A stretch of 64,000 nucleotides of DNA, taken from Amphiduros pacificus (Eukaryota > Annelida > Polychaeta > Phyllodocida > Hesionidae). The stretch is taken from contig OX439012.1 in assembly GCA_949316495.1 (NCBI GenBank), forward strand, positions 4,681,059-4,745,058, in the 5' to 3' direction. Both the position numbers and the translations under genes were made by a program. This document shows positions 36,667-48,127 of this stretch, piece by piece (position 1 is the first letter of the stretch; every line of letters starts with the position of its first letter). The notes under the pieces are model-generated. The model was not told the DNA's origin. It worked only from the letters and a program-made list of their open reading frames with translations, and ran no database searches.

Positions 36667-37229
36667 GGGGCGATCCATTTGATTTTTGTGGGGTGGGGTG
36701 GGAGATTTTGGAAAAAAAATTTATTCACCCACCCCATCCCAGAAAAAAAAATTATTCATTCACCCTACCAAAGAAAAAAAAATTATTCATCCACCCTACC
36801 AAAGAAAAAAAATTTATTCATCCACCTCCTTCCAGTTTTTTAGATGGTTTATATTTTGTAGTTTTGTCCTGCCCCGCCCAGTGATTAATGACGGATTGTT
36901 AACAAGAAAAAAAATTTATTCACCCACCCCACACCAGAAAAAAAAATTATTCACCCACCCTACCAAAGAAAAAAAATTTATTCATCCACCTCCTTCCAGT
37001 TTTTTAGATGGTTTATATTTTGTAGTTTTGTCCTGCCCCGCCCAGTAATTAATGACAGATTGTTAACAAGAAAAAAAATTTATTCACCCACCCCACACCA
37101 GAAAAAAAATTTATTCACCCACCCCACACCAGAAAAAAAAATTATTCATCCACCCTACCAAAGAAAAAAAATTTATTCATCCAGTACTGCTGTCCCACCC
37201 CACCCCACAAAAATCAAATGGATCGCCCC
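36667..37229. mobile_element. PIF/Harbinger-type MITE, copy 2 (563 bp)
   Basis: Same terminal repeats as the 8370 copy and again flanked by TTA (36664-36666 and 37230-37232). The interior has the AAAAAATTTATTCACCCACC units plus a larger unit containing TTTTTTAGATGGTTTATATT and ATTAATGACGGATTGTTAAC that occurs twice. Both copies sit in a CATTATG target context. Confidence 0.8.
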
Positions 37230-37574
37230 TTATGAATCAAGCGAACAACTTTTTTTACACAAAATTTAGATTTTCACAACTTATGAACTGGTGTTGATGT
37301 TGCATAAATGACCATTTAACAGTTAAAAAAAGAAATAAAAGAAACATTTAAATAATAAAACATTCAGTAATTCACATTCCCTGGAAATATAGATCGTAGT
37401 TTTCACGGGAAATAAATTGGTTTTATACTTATTTTAGGTAAAAGATATTTTAAAGATATATAAAAATCGGATTCAAATTCAGTTTTCCGCCAAATTACTA
37501 TGAGTAATGTATTCATTGATAATTTGTTTAAAGCCAGTTATCCATAAAGTATGATAATATAGATAATATGAGCC

Positions 37575-37645
37575 AGCAATATTTCTGTTAAAACGTCTGT
37601 CTCCGATGCTAAAGGCCCGAGGTTTTAAATCCAGATTGGGACAAA
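37575..37645 (+). other. tRNA-like sequence, degraded
   Basis: GTCTGTCTCCGATGCTAAAG followed by a decayed B box (GAGGTTTTAAATCC) matches the better preserved tRNA-like sequences at 48038 and 48493. It is probably the old head of a tRNA-derived SINE. Not a functional tRNA. Confidence 0.4.
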
Positions 37646-37992
37646 TAATTTGTTCATGGCTATCAAATGTTTGTGTTGTCACATCAATGTTATAATGCAA
37701 AAGAAAGATTTCCAGTCAATCCTCAAAAAGAATAGGGTATTGAGTCCCGGTGACAGGCTTTTATCTGACCCAATATAGCCCAAAGAAAAGATCTTTTATA
37801 CACACAATTGAAAAAATCCCCCTATTTATTAAGTTATCGAATCGTGAATGATTAATGTTGTGAACTCTGCACGTTATCACACTCATTTATCCCAGGCAAT
37901 TCTAATGGATTGCCAGTCTGACGTATTTGTGATAATGGGGAATTCAGCTAACTGGAGTCAGTGTTTCTTCTATGCGATTGGAGAGATTCTAG

Positions 37993-40900
37993 AAATGCTG
38001 GATAGTCAATCTGAAGACTGTGTGGTTAGGGGGAGTCTAACAATGCTGTATGCTGTACAGTCAGACTAATTTCTCTGTGTTTAGGGGGAGTCTAGCAATG
38101 CTGGATAGTCAGGCTACTTTCTCTGTGGTTTGGGGGAGTCTAACAATGCTGGATAGTCAGGCTACTTTCTCTGTGGTTTGAGATAGTAAACTATAGTCAG
38201 GCTACTTTCTCTGTGGTTTGCGGGAGTCAAACAATGCTGGATAGTCAGGCTACTTTCTCTGTGGTTTGGGGGAGTCTAACAATGCTGGATAGTCAGGCTA
38301 CTTTCTCTGTGGTTTGAGATAGTAAACTATAGTCAGGCTACTTTCTCTGTGGTTTGCGGGAGTCAAACAATGCTGGATAGTCAGGCTACTTTCTCTGTGG
38401 TTTGGGGGAGTCTAACAATGCTGGATAGTCAGGCTACTTTCTCTGTGGTTTGCGGGAGTCTAGCAATGCTGGATAGTCAGGCTACTTTCTCTGTGGTTAG
38501 GGGGGTCTAGCAATGCTGGATAGTCAGGCTACTTTCTCTGTGGTTTGGGGGAGTCTAGCAATGCTGGATAGTCAGGCTACTTTCTCTGTGGTTAGGGGGA
38601 GTCTAACAATGCTGGATAGTCAGGCTACTTTCTCTGTGGTTTGCGGGAGTCTAACAATGCTGGATAGTCAGGCTACTTTCTCTGTGGTTTGGGGGAGTCT
38701 AACAATGCTGGATAGTCAGGCTACTTTCTCTGTGGTTAGGGGGAGTCTAACAATGCTGGATAGTCAGGCTACTTTCTCTGTGGTTTGCGGGAGTCTAACA
38801 ATGCTGGATAGTCAGGCTACTTTCTCTGTGGTTTGGGGGAGTCTAACAATGCTGGATAGTCAGGCTACTTTCTCTGTGGTTTGCGGGAGTCTAACAATGC
38901 TGGATAGTCAGGCTACTTTCTCTGTGGTTTGCGAGAGTCTAACAATGCTGGATAGTCAGGCTACTTTCTCTGTGGTTAGGGGGAGTCTAACAATGCTGGA
39001 TAGTCAGGCTACTTTCTCTGTGGTTTGCGGGAGTCTAACAATGCTGGATAGTCAGGCTACTTTCTCTGTGGTTTGGGGGAGTCTAACAATGCTGGATAGT
39101 CAGGCTACTTTCTCTGTGGTTTGGGGGAGTCTAACAATGCTGGATAGTCAGGCTACTTTCTCTGTGGTTTGGGGGAGTCTAACAATGCTGGATAGTCAGG
39201 CTACTTTCTCTGTGGTTAGGGGGAGTCTAACAATGCTGGATAGTCAGGCTACTTTCTCTGTGGTTAGTGGGAGTCTAGCAATACTGGATAGTCAGGCTAC
39301 TTTCTCTGTGGTTAGGGGGGTCTAGCAATGCTGGATAGTCAGGCTACTTTCTCTGTGGTTAGGGGGAGTCTAACAATGCTGGATAGTCAGGCTACTTTCT
39401 CTGTGGTTTGGGGGAGTCTAGCAATGCTGGATAGTCAGGCTACTTTCTCTGTGGTTAGGGGGAGTCTAACAATGCTGGATAGTCAGGCTACTTTCTCTGT
39501 GGTTTGCGGGAGTCTAACAATGCTGGATAGTCAGGCTTCTTTCTCTGTGGTTTGGGGGAGTCTAACAATGCTGGATAGTCAGGCTACTTTCTCTGTGGTT
39601 TGGGGGAGTCTAACAATGCTGGATAGTCAGGCTACTTTCTCTGTGGTTAGTGGGAGTCTAGCAATGCTGGATAGTCAGGCTACTTTCTGTGTGGTTTGGG
39701 GGAATCTAACAATGCTGGATAGTCAGGTTACTCTCTCTGTGGTTTGGGGGAATCTAACAATGCTGGATAGTCAGGCTACTTTCTCTGTGGTTAGTGGGAG
39801 TCTAGCAATGCTGGATAGTCAGGCTACTTTCTCTGTGGTTTGGGGGAGTCTAGCGATGCTGGATAGTCAGGCTACTTTCTCTGTGGTTTGGGGGAGTCTA
39901 GCAATGCTGGATAGTCAGGCTACTTTCTCTGTGGTTTGGGGGAGTCTAACAATGCTGTATAGTCAGGCTACTTTCTCTGTGGTTAGGGGGAGTCTAGCAA
40001 TGCTGGATAGTCAGGCTACTTTCTCTGTGGTTTGGGGGAGTTTAACAATGCTGGATAGTCAGGCTACTTTCTCTGTGGTTAAGGGGAGTCTAACAATGCT
40101 GGATAGTCAGGCTACTTTCTCTGTGGTTTGGGGGAGTCTAACAATGCTGGATAGTCAGGCTACTTTCTCTGTGGTTTGGGGGGATCTAACAATGCTGGAT
40201 AGTCAGGCTACTTTCTCTGTGGTTAGGGGGAGTCTAGCAATGCTGGATAGTCAGGCTACTTTCTCTGTGTTTAGTTGGAGTCTAACAATGCTGGATAGTC
40301 AAGCTACTTTCTCTCTGGTTTGGGGGAATCTAACAATGCTGGATAGTCAGGCTACTTTCTCTGTGGTTAGGGGGAGTCTAGCAATGCTGGATAGTCAGGC
40401 TACTTTCTCTGTGGTTTCGGGGAGTCTAACAATGCTAGATAGTCAGACTACTTTCTCTGTGGTTTGGGGGAATCTAACAATGCTGTATAGTCAGGCTACT
40501 TTCTCTGTGGTTAGGGGGAGTCTAGCAATGCTGGTTAGTCAGGCTACTTTCTCTGTGGTTTGGGGGAGTCTAACAATGCTGGATAGTCAAGCTACTTTCT
40601 CTCTGGTTTGGGGGAGTCTAACAATGCTGGATAGTCAGGCTACTTTCCCTGTGGTTTGGGGGAGTCTAACAATGCTGGATAGTCAAGCTACTTTCTCTCT
40701 GGTTTGGGGGAGTCTAACAATGCTGGATAGTCAGGTTACTTTCTCTGTGGTTTGGGGGAGTCTAGCAATGCTGGAGAGTCAGGCTACTTTCTCTGTGGTT
40801 TGGGGGAGTCTAACAATGCTGGATAGTCAGGCTAATTTCTCTGTGGTGAGGGGGAGTCTAGCAATGCTGGATAGTCAGACTACTTTCTCTGTGGTTTGAG

Positions 40901-43715
40901 GGAGTCTAGCAATGCTGGATAGTCAGGCTACTTTCTCTCTGGTTTGGGGGAGTCTAACAATGCTGGATAGTCAGGCTACTTTCTCTGTGGTTTGGGGGAG
41001 TCTAACAATGCTGGATAGTCAGGCTACTTTCTTTGTGGTTAGGGGGAGTCTAACAATGCTGGATAGTCAGGCTACTTTCTCTGTGGTTTGGGGGAGTCTA
41101 ACAATGCTGGATAGTCAGGCTACTTTCTCTGTGGTTAGGGGGAGTCTAACAATGCTGGATAGTCAAACTACTTTCTCTGTGGTTTGGGGGAGTCTAACAA
41201 TGCTGGATAGTCAGGCTACTTTCTCTCTGGTTTGGGGGAGTCTAACAATGCTGGATAGTCAGGCTACTTTCTCTGTGGTTAGGTGGAGTCTACCAATGCT
41301 GGATAGTCAGGTTACTTTCTCTGTGGTTAGGGGGAGTCTAACAATGCTGGATAGTCAGGCTACTTTCTCTGTGGTTTGAGGTAGTCTAGCAATGCTGGAT
41401 AGTCAGGCTACTTTCTCTGTGGTTTGAGGTAGTCTAGCAATGCTGGATAGTCAGGCTACTTTCTCTGTGGTTAGGGGGAGTTTAACAATGCTGGATAGTC
41501 AGGCTACTTTCTCTGTGGTTAGGGGGAGTCTAACAATGCTGGATAGTCAGGCTAATTTCTCTGTGGTTAGGGGGAGTCTAACAATGCTGGATAGTCAGGC
41601 TACTTTCTCTGTGGTTTGAGGGAGTCTAACAATGCTGGATAGTCAGACTACTTTCTCTGTGGTTTGGGGGAGTCTAACAATGCTGGATAGTCAGGCTACT
41701 TTCTCTCTGGTTTGGGGGAGTCTAGCAATGCTGGATAGTCAGGCTACTTTCTCTGTGGTTTGGGGGAGTCTAACAATGCTGGATAGTCAGGCTACTTTCT
41801 CTGTGGTTTGGGGGAATCTAACAATGCTGGATAGTCAGGCTACTTTCTCTGTGGTTTGGGGGAGTCTAACAATGCTGGATAGTCAGGCTACTTTCTCTGT
41901 GGTTTGAGGGAGTCTAGCAATGCTGGATAGTCAGGCTACTTTCTCTCTGGTTTGAGGTAGTCTAGCAATGCTGGATAGTCAGGCTACTTTCTCTGTGGTT
42001 AGGGGGAGTTTAACAATGCTGGATAGTCAGGCTACTTTCTCTGTGGTTAGGGGGAGTCTAACAATGCTGGATAGTCAGGCTAATTTCTCTGTGGTTTGCG
42101 GGAGTCTAACAATGCTGGATAGTCAGGCTACTTTCTCTGTGGTTTGAGGGAGTCTAGCAATGCTGGATAGTCAGGCTACTTTCTCTGTGGTTTGGGGGAG
42201 TCTAACAATGCTGGATAGTCAGGCTACTTTCTCTGTGGTTTGGGGGAGTCTAACAATGCTGGATAGTCAGGTTACTTTCTCTCTGGTTTGGGAGAGTCTA
42301 ACAATGCTGGATAGTTAGGCTACTTTCTCTGTGGTTTGGGGGAGTCTAGCAATGATGTATAGTCAGGCTACTTTCTCTCTGGTTTGGGGGAGTCTAACAA
42401 TGCTGGATAGTCAGGCTACTTTCTCTGTGGTTTGGGGGAGTCTAACAATGCTGGATAGTCAGGCTACTTTCTCTGTGGTTTGGGGGAGTCAAACAATGCT
42501 GGATAGTCAGGCTACTTTCTCTGTGGTTAGGGGGAGTTTAACAATGCTGGATAGTCAGGCTACTTTCTCTGTGGTTTGAGGTAGTCTAGCAATGCTGGAT
42601 AGTCAGGCTACTTTCTCTGTGGTTTGAGGTAGTCTAGCAATGCTGGATAGTCAGGCTACTTTCTCTGTGGTTAGGGGGAGTTTAACAATGCTGGATAGTC
42701 AGGCTACTTTCTCTGTGGTTAGGGGGAGTCTAACAATGCTGGATAGTCAGGCTAATTTCTCTGTGGTTAGGGGGAGTCTAACAATGCTGGATAGTCAGGC
42801 TACTTTCTCTGTGGTTTGAGGGAGTCTAACAATGCTGGATAGTCAGACTACTTTCTCTGTGGTTTGGGGGAGTCTAACAATGCTGGATAGTCAGGCTACT
42901 TTCTCTCTGGTTTGGGGGAGTCTAGCAATGCTGGATAGTCAGGCTACTTTCTCTGTGGTTTGGGGGAGTCTAACAATGCTGGATAGTCAGGCTACTTTCT
43001 CTGTGGTTTGGGGGAATCTAACAATGCTGGATAGTCAGGCTACTTTCTCTGTGGTTTGGGGGAGTCTAACAATGCTGGATAGTCAGGCTACTTTCTCTGT
43101 GGTTTGAGGGAGTCTAGCAATGCTGGATAGTCAGGCTACTTTCTCTCTGGTTTGAGGTAGTCTAGCAATGCTGGATAGTCAGGCTACTTTCTCTGTGGTT
43201 AGGGGGAGTTTAACAATGCTGGATAGTCAGGCTACTTTCTCTGTGGTTAGGGGGAGTCTAACAATGCTGGATAGTCAGGCTAATTTCTCTGTGGTTTGCG
43301 GGAGTCTAACAATGCTGGATAGTCAGGCTACTTTCTCTGTGGTTTGAGGGAGTCTAGCAATGCTGGATAGTCAGGCTACTTTCTCTGTGGTTTGGGGGAG
43401 TCTAACAATGCTGGATAGTCAGGCTACTTTCTCTGTGGTTTGGGGGAGTCTAACAATGCTGGATAGTCAGGTTACTTTCTCTCTGGTTTGGGAGAGTCTA
43501 ACAATGCTGGATAGTTAGGCTACTTTCTCTGTGGTTTGGGGGAGTCTAGCAATGATGTATAGTCAGGCTACTTTCTCTCTGGTTTGGGGGAGTCTAACAA
43601 TGCTGGATAGTCAGGCTACTTTCTCTGTGGTTTGGGGGAGTCTAACAATGCTGGATAGTCAGGCTACTTTCTCTGTGGTTTGGGGGAGTCAAACAATGCT
43701 GGATAGTCAGGCTAC
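37993..43715. repeat. Minisatellite M, 48-bp unit, about 118 copies (5.7 kb)
   Basis: Core AACAATGCTGGATAGTCAGG, then CTACTTTCTCTGTGGTTTGG and GGGAGTCT, 48 bp in all. Variation concentrates in GTTTGGGG/GTTAGGGG/GTTTGCGG/GTTTGAGG and TCTAACA/TCTAGCA. The unit is 16 codons long, so the plus strand reads MLDSQATFSVVWGSLT repeatedly, giving ORFs of 270, 523 and 155 codons; in-frame TGA variants and single-base length changes show this is not coding. Early units near 38170 and 38310 have a shortened form (GAGATAGTAAACTATAG). A recent duplication of 25 units (1200 bp offset) covers 41340-43713. Confidence 0.96.
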
Positions 43716-43739
43716 ATTCTTGGTGCTGACTTACAATTT

Positions 43740-44300
43740 GTGAAAGTTGATTTTAGATAAATCTTGGGAATAATGTTCAAAGTGTGATCCTGAAACAGTT
43801 ATCCGAAACTAAGAATGTACATTTAGAAATGTCAATGTGCATATTTAGGTGTTCACTTACCTAATTTTGACAATAATTTGTGATGAATGAAAGAAATTTG
43901 AGCAAAAGTTAACAAGTTATAATAAATAATCATAAGACTAAATAGAATATAACTATATTTCTTATTTACCTTACTTTCCTGCGCCAGCAGATTTTGTAGA
44001 CAGTGTATCTGAAGAACTTGTAATAATATGAGGATCATTGATGGTGAAGATATTGACAATGGAAAGCTAAATGTAAACATAATTATACGTTGCAGTGGGC
44101 GTGCCTGAACTCACGCCTGGTTACCACCCAGATTATTTCAATATTTACATACAGTTAGTTAGATGTCATGTATAACAGGAAACAGGTTTTTGTCATTATG
44201 TTGGAAACATGACAGCAATTATAAAGTTGCAATACATGACAGTAGCTGATTCTGATATGGAGGACTCCAGAGACAGATTTCTTAACTTACTAACAACAAA
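43740..44300. other. Intergenic sequence with a possible signal-peptide-like reverse frame
   Basis: On the minus strand from 44080 a frame opens MFTFSFPLSISSP then a hydrophobic ILILLQVL stretch, followed by candidate donors (GTAAGG, GTAAAT) near 43970. This could be a small first exon, but nothing downstream on the minus strand supports it because the 48-bp array follows. Confidence 0.2.
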
Positions 44301-44305
44301 TTAAA

Positions 44306-44420
44306 AATGACATTTATATAGCGCTAATTCAAGACTATGTCTGTTCAAAGCGCTTGATAGTAATTAGCCGGGATTTGAAATGGGAATCCCTGGGTCTCAA
44401 AGCAAATACTCTATTTTGGC
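44306..44420. repeat. TATAGCGC-type dispersed repeat fragment
   Basis: ATTTATATAGCGCTAATTCA, then GTTCAAAGCGCTTGATAG, a motif pair common in invertebrate interspersed repeats. Related starts occur at 56970 (ATATAGCGCTATTTC), 61053 (ATATAGCGCCATTCC) and 35515. The element family is not resolved. Confidence 0.5.
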
Positions 44421-45390
44421 CACTTTGACTTTCTGATGAGCCTGTCCAATGTAAAGGAATAAATAGACCAATAATCAAGTCATGCTCATGATATAAAATA
44501 CTGACATTGGACAAAAGTATATTTTAATCTCACAGATTAGTTTAGAAGAAAGAAAGAAGACACATGTAGAAGTGCACACAATTTATTCATTATAATAACT
44601 CTTTTACAGCCATTATACCTTATAAACACACACTGATTTGCAAGATCTACACCAGATGGAGCTGATGGGCACATGTGGATAAAAAGGTCCACAATTCTTC
44701 AGCAAACCAACTGATGGACTTAAAACACGGTTGACTTTTGATGGCAGTAGGAGTGGAGGCAAAATAGAAGGAACAGAGAGAGACCCAGAATTCAGCAGTA
44801 CCGCTTGTGGAAAAGGTGAACTAATTTAACACCTGTCAGCCGTTTCTGTCCTGAATAGGTCTCCCCAACGAGACCAGAAGAGAAGAGGTCCGAGCTGATC
44901 TACCAGCCATCTCCCTCTAGCGGCAGATAAATCTGTGTGATCCAGTAGGGCTGGTTGGGGTCAGCAAACTATTTTGGGCAAAGTGGATATATAAAAAACG
45001 GAAGTAGATACCCCAGGAAATAGAGAACTCTCAGAGTAATTATTGTTCCAGTTCCCGAGAAAAACAATTTATACAGCCTAATTCCGCCCATAAACCTGCA
45101 GACTTTTGGCAAAGACCCTCAATATATTCTGCAAGGTTTTACCAAATATCATGAAATAAAATCAGACTCAGTACCCTTGGTATTTTCACAAGTAAATAGA
45201 TGTACAGACCTGGAATGTATGTAATAGATGAAGTGGAGGAATATTTTGATGTGTGCGCATTTTGCCTTTGTTAGGAAAACATTTGTTTATGATTTATGTC
45301 TTATACCCCTGGCTGTAACATCAAATATTGTGCATAATCTACATCGTCTCCACAATGAAGTGACATTTGTCATTGTTAATTGCTTGTGGG
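44421..45390. other. Intergenic sequence, no feature recognised
   Basis: No gene or repeat stands out, although a GC-richer stretch at 44750-44960 (AGAAGAGAAGAGGTCCGAGC, GATCTACCAGCCATCTCCCT) differs from its surroundings. Confidence 0.35.
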
Positions 45391-45395
45391 ATGTA

Positions 45396-45885
45396 ATTAC
45401 CATGGTTACCATATCAATGTGTCGTGTAAGTACCATGGTTACCATATCAATGTGTCGTGTAAGTGTCATGGTTACCATATCATTGTGTCGTGTAAGTACC
45501 ATGGTTACCATATCAATGTGTCGTGTAAGTACCATGGTTACCATATCAATGTGTCATGTAAGTGCCATGGTTACCATATCATTGTGTCGTGTAAGTACCA
45601 TGGTTACCATATCAATGTGTCGTGTAAGTGCCATGGTTACCATATCATTGTGTCGTGTAAGTACCATGGTTACCATATCATTGTGTCGTGTAAGCACCAT
45701 GGTTACCATATCATTGTGTCATGTAAGTACCATGGTTACCATATCAATGTGTCGTGTAAGTATCATGGTTACCATATCATTGTGTCATGTAAGTACCATG
45801 GTTACCATATCATTATGCTGTGTAAGTACCATGGTTACCATATCGTGTATTTATGTAATAATCATGGCTACCATATCATTGTCTA
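45396..45885. repeat. Minisatellite N, 33-bp unit, about 14.5 copies
   Basis: Unit TACCATGGTTACCATATCAA plus TGTGTCGTGTAAG. CATGG recurs every 33 bp from 45401. Each unit contains a consensus donor GTGTAAGTACC. The 11-codon period gives open plus-strand frames of 229 and 168 codons, which I regard as artefacts. Confidence 0.93.
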
Positions 45886-46330
45886 GTAAGTACCATTGCT
45901 CTCATTGTGTCTGGTAAGTACCATTGCTCTCATTGTGTCTAGTAAGTACCATTGCTCTCATTGTGTCTAGTAAGTACCATTGCTCTCATTGTGTCTAGTA
46001 AGTACCATTGCTCTCATTGTGTCTAGTAAGTACCATTGCTCTCATTGTGTCTAGTAAGTACCATTGCTCTCATTGTGTATAGTAAGTACCATTGCTCCCA
46101 TTGTGTCGTGTAAGTACCATTGCTCTCATTGTGTCTAGTAAGTACCATTGCTCTCATTGTGTCTAGTAAGTACCATTGCTCTCATTGTGTCTAGTAAGTA
46201 CCATTGCTCTCATTGTGTCTTGTTAGTACCATTACTCCCATTGTGTCGTGTAAGTACCATTGCTCTCATTGTGTCGTGTAAGTACCATTGCTCTCATTGT
46301 GTCGTGTAAGTACCATTGCTTGTGATTTAA
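45886..46330. repeat. Minisatellite O, 28-bp unit, about 15.5 copies
   Basis: Unit GTCTAGTAAGTACCATTGCT plus CTCATTGT. Some units read GTCGTGTAAGTACCATTG, which links it to array N, so O is a shortened derivative of N that keeps the GTAAGTACCAT core. Confidence 0.93.
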
Positions 46331-46966
46331 TCCATCTTATTGATTTAAAAAGATATAACGATTAAAATAATATCATTGGGCTACACGAGTTTATTGATTA
46401 TAGCCAAATAAAATGGCTTATATATTAAGTATAATGGTTATAGCACAATATTGTTATAGTACGATTCATATAGCTCCTAATTGTTAAAGAATATGAATAT
46501 TCATCGGCAGACAGTGCAGTGTATTGTTTGAAGATGTGATAATAAAACATATCATAACAGGTAGGTTTTTATTGTCTAAATTTAAAGCAATACATAAATA
46601 GTTTTGTCAAACAAATTAATGGAAGCAATTATCCATCCATTAAAATAACCTACCCAGACATCAATCGGTAGAAATTTTGGAAATACATGTTTTATGTACA
46701 TGATTAACGTAAAGTGTGTTTTTTACTAATTATATAGAATATATATATGCTATACTTCTTGAATTATAATAAATTAGTTTTTAAACATAGATATGAGTGT
46801 AGTAATGTCATTTGTGATTAATACCTTAAAATATATACACAATATTCACAAAAAAAAACTATGTTCTATCCAATCATCTCAGAGGAGCTCTCATTTTGAT
46901 GGTGATGACTTCTTGTGGCGCATTTGATGAAACCAGACTGTGAAAAAGCATTTGAAGGAAATTGAA
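46331..46966. other. Intergenic sequence upstream of a small membrane-protein ORF
   Basis: AT-rich, no recognised feature. Confidence 0.35.
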
Positions 46967-47287
46967 ATGAATATTACCACTATTAAAACCGTGCTTTTTC
47001 TCTTCGTCATACTGAGTGCGGTACTGTTATGCATCAACTATATTCTCAGCCAGGAATCGATACTGTCCAATAAAGATGAATATAAATCTTACAATAACAG
47101 AAGTAAGACAATTAATCAAACTATGATTACTAATGTGAACAGAACATTAGTGAACTCAATCAAGGTGGGAGTCAAGGAAGATATTTACAAGGATGAAAAG
47201 AATAGTTCTCTTCACAAGGATAAAAAGAATAGTTCTCTTCACAAGGATGAAAGAATAGTTCTGTTAAAGGACAAGAAAGAAACGTGA
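46967..47287 (+). CDS. Possible type II membrane protein N-terminus (hypothetical)
   Basis: From the ATG at 46967 the frame encodes MNITTIKTVLFLFVILSAVL, a short cytoplasmic start followed by a single hydrophobic anchor. Then comes a hydrophilic stalk with several N-glycosylation sequons (NRS, NQT, NRT, NSS) and a Lys/Glu-rich repeat (KNSSLHKD twice), ending at TGA. This is the layout of the stem of a Golgi glycosyltransferase or sulfotransferase, but no catalytic domain follows within view. It may be a first exon, a truncated pseudogene or chance. No family is recognised. Confidence 0.3.
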   Translation: MNITTIKTVLFLFVILSAVLLCINYILSQESILSNKDEYKSYNNRSKTINQTMITNVNRTLVNSIKVGVKEDIYKDEKNSSLHKDKKNSSLHKDERIVLLKDKKET

Positions 47288-47314
47288 CTGTATAGACGAA
47301 TTCGATATATAATT

Positions 47315-47357
47315 CCTATATCATAATATTCACCACATTTGACTAGTATTGTCACTG

Positions 47358-47394
<37 letters not shown>

Positions 47395-47446
47395 ATATAT
47401 ATTGCAGTGACAATACTAGTCGAATATAGTGCAAATTATGATATAG
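47315..47446. mobile_element. Hairpin MITE-like element around a (TA)n core
   Basis: Arms of about 50 bp (47315-47365 and 47398-47446) are inverted copies. The inner 25 bp, containing ACTAGTATTGTCACTGCAAT, is perfect; the outer part (CCTATATCATAATAT) has a few mismatches. The centre is (TA)n at 47360-47392. No ORF. Confidence 0.65.
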
Positions 47447-48034
47447 GCCTGATCTTAATGATGTCACCATGACGTGTACTCCCCTTAAGAGAAAACAAGC
47501 ACTTTCTCAACCAACATTCGGCCATCTTGATTTCTGTTATGAGTGAACTCATTGAGTACTTATTAACACATTAACTCCCTATGAAATTAACATCCTACCG
47601 GACTACTTTCCATATGACTTCTCCAGAAAAATGTGCACCACTCCAGTAACTGATTTTCTTTGGCTAATTTCAATTCTCTGTTTTATGTGTTCGAGTTAAA
47701 TATATAAAATGTGTATGGACATTATATGACACACCTCATATTCAATATAAATTATTACATGCTACCCTTTTATACCTACCTACAGTGAATCAACTAGAAA
47801 ATGGTTAGATTTAATTATAAATGAGAGATGAGTTATAGATATCTGTTTCTTTTTATCGATTTTCATTACTATTGATATCATCTTAGACAAACATATTTTT
47901 GGAAAATTTTACTCTATAAATTTAATTTAGGCTGTTTATGTGAAATAACGGAATATCCCTTTATAAAAATAACTTGATCAAGTGATAAAGATGTGTGATT
48001 TACCAGTGAGAAGGTGATATCATACTAATCAACA
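47447..48034. other. Intergenic AT-rich sequence, no feature recognised
   Basis: No gene or repeat seen. Confidence 0.35.
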
Positions 48035-48102
48035 TGGCTCAGTGGGTAAGACATCTGTCTCACATGCTAAAGGTCTGGGGTTCGATTCCCACCGGGAACA
48101 AT
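48035..48102 (+). other. tRNA-like sequence with intact A and B boxes (copy 1)
   Basis: TGGCTCAGTGG fits the Pol III A box and GGTTCGATTCC fits the B box at the usual spacing. The anticodon arm (CTGTCTCACATGC) does not fold cleanly, so this is more likely a tRNA pseudogene or SINE head than a working tRNA. It is followed by TTCATGCTGAAACTGAAATC, a body also present after copy 2. Confidence 0.5.
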
Positions 48103-48127
48103 ATAATTTTTTTTTATTCATGCTGAA

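Noticed and set aside
38513-41379. Plus-strand ORFs of 270, 523 and 155 codons made of a 16-residue repeat
   Set aside because: They are the 48-bp minisatellite read in one frame. Units with in-frame TGA and single-base length changes occur freely, variation ignores codon position, and there is no start context, splice support or unique flank.
45228-45917. 229-codon plus-strand ORF with MVTISMCRV-like repeats
   Set aside because: Most of it is the 33-bp array, a multiple of three. The 60 residues before the array have no recognisable features.
48035-48102. Functional tRNA gene
   Set aside because: The A and B boxes are good, but the anticodon arm does not pair properly and related copies share non-tRNA downstream sequence, so a SINE head is more likely.
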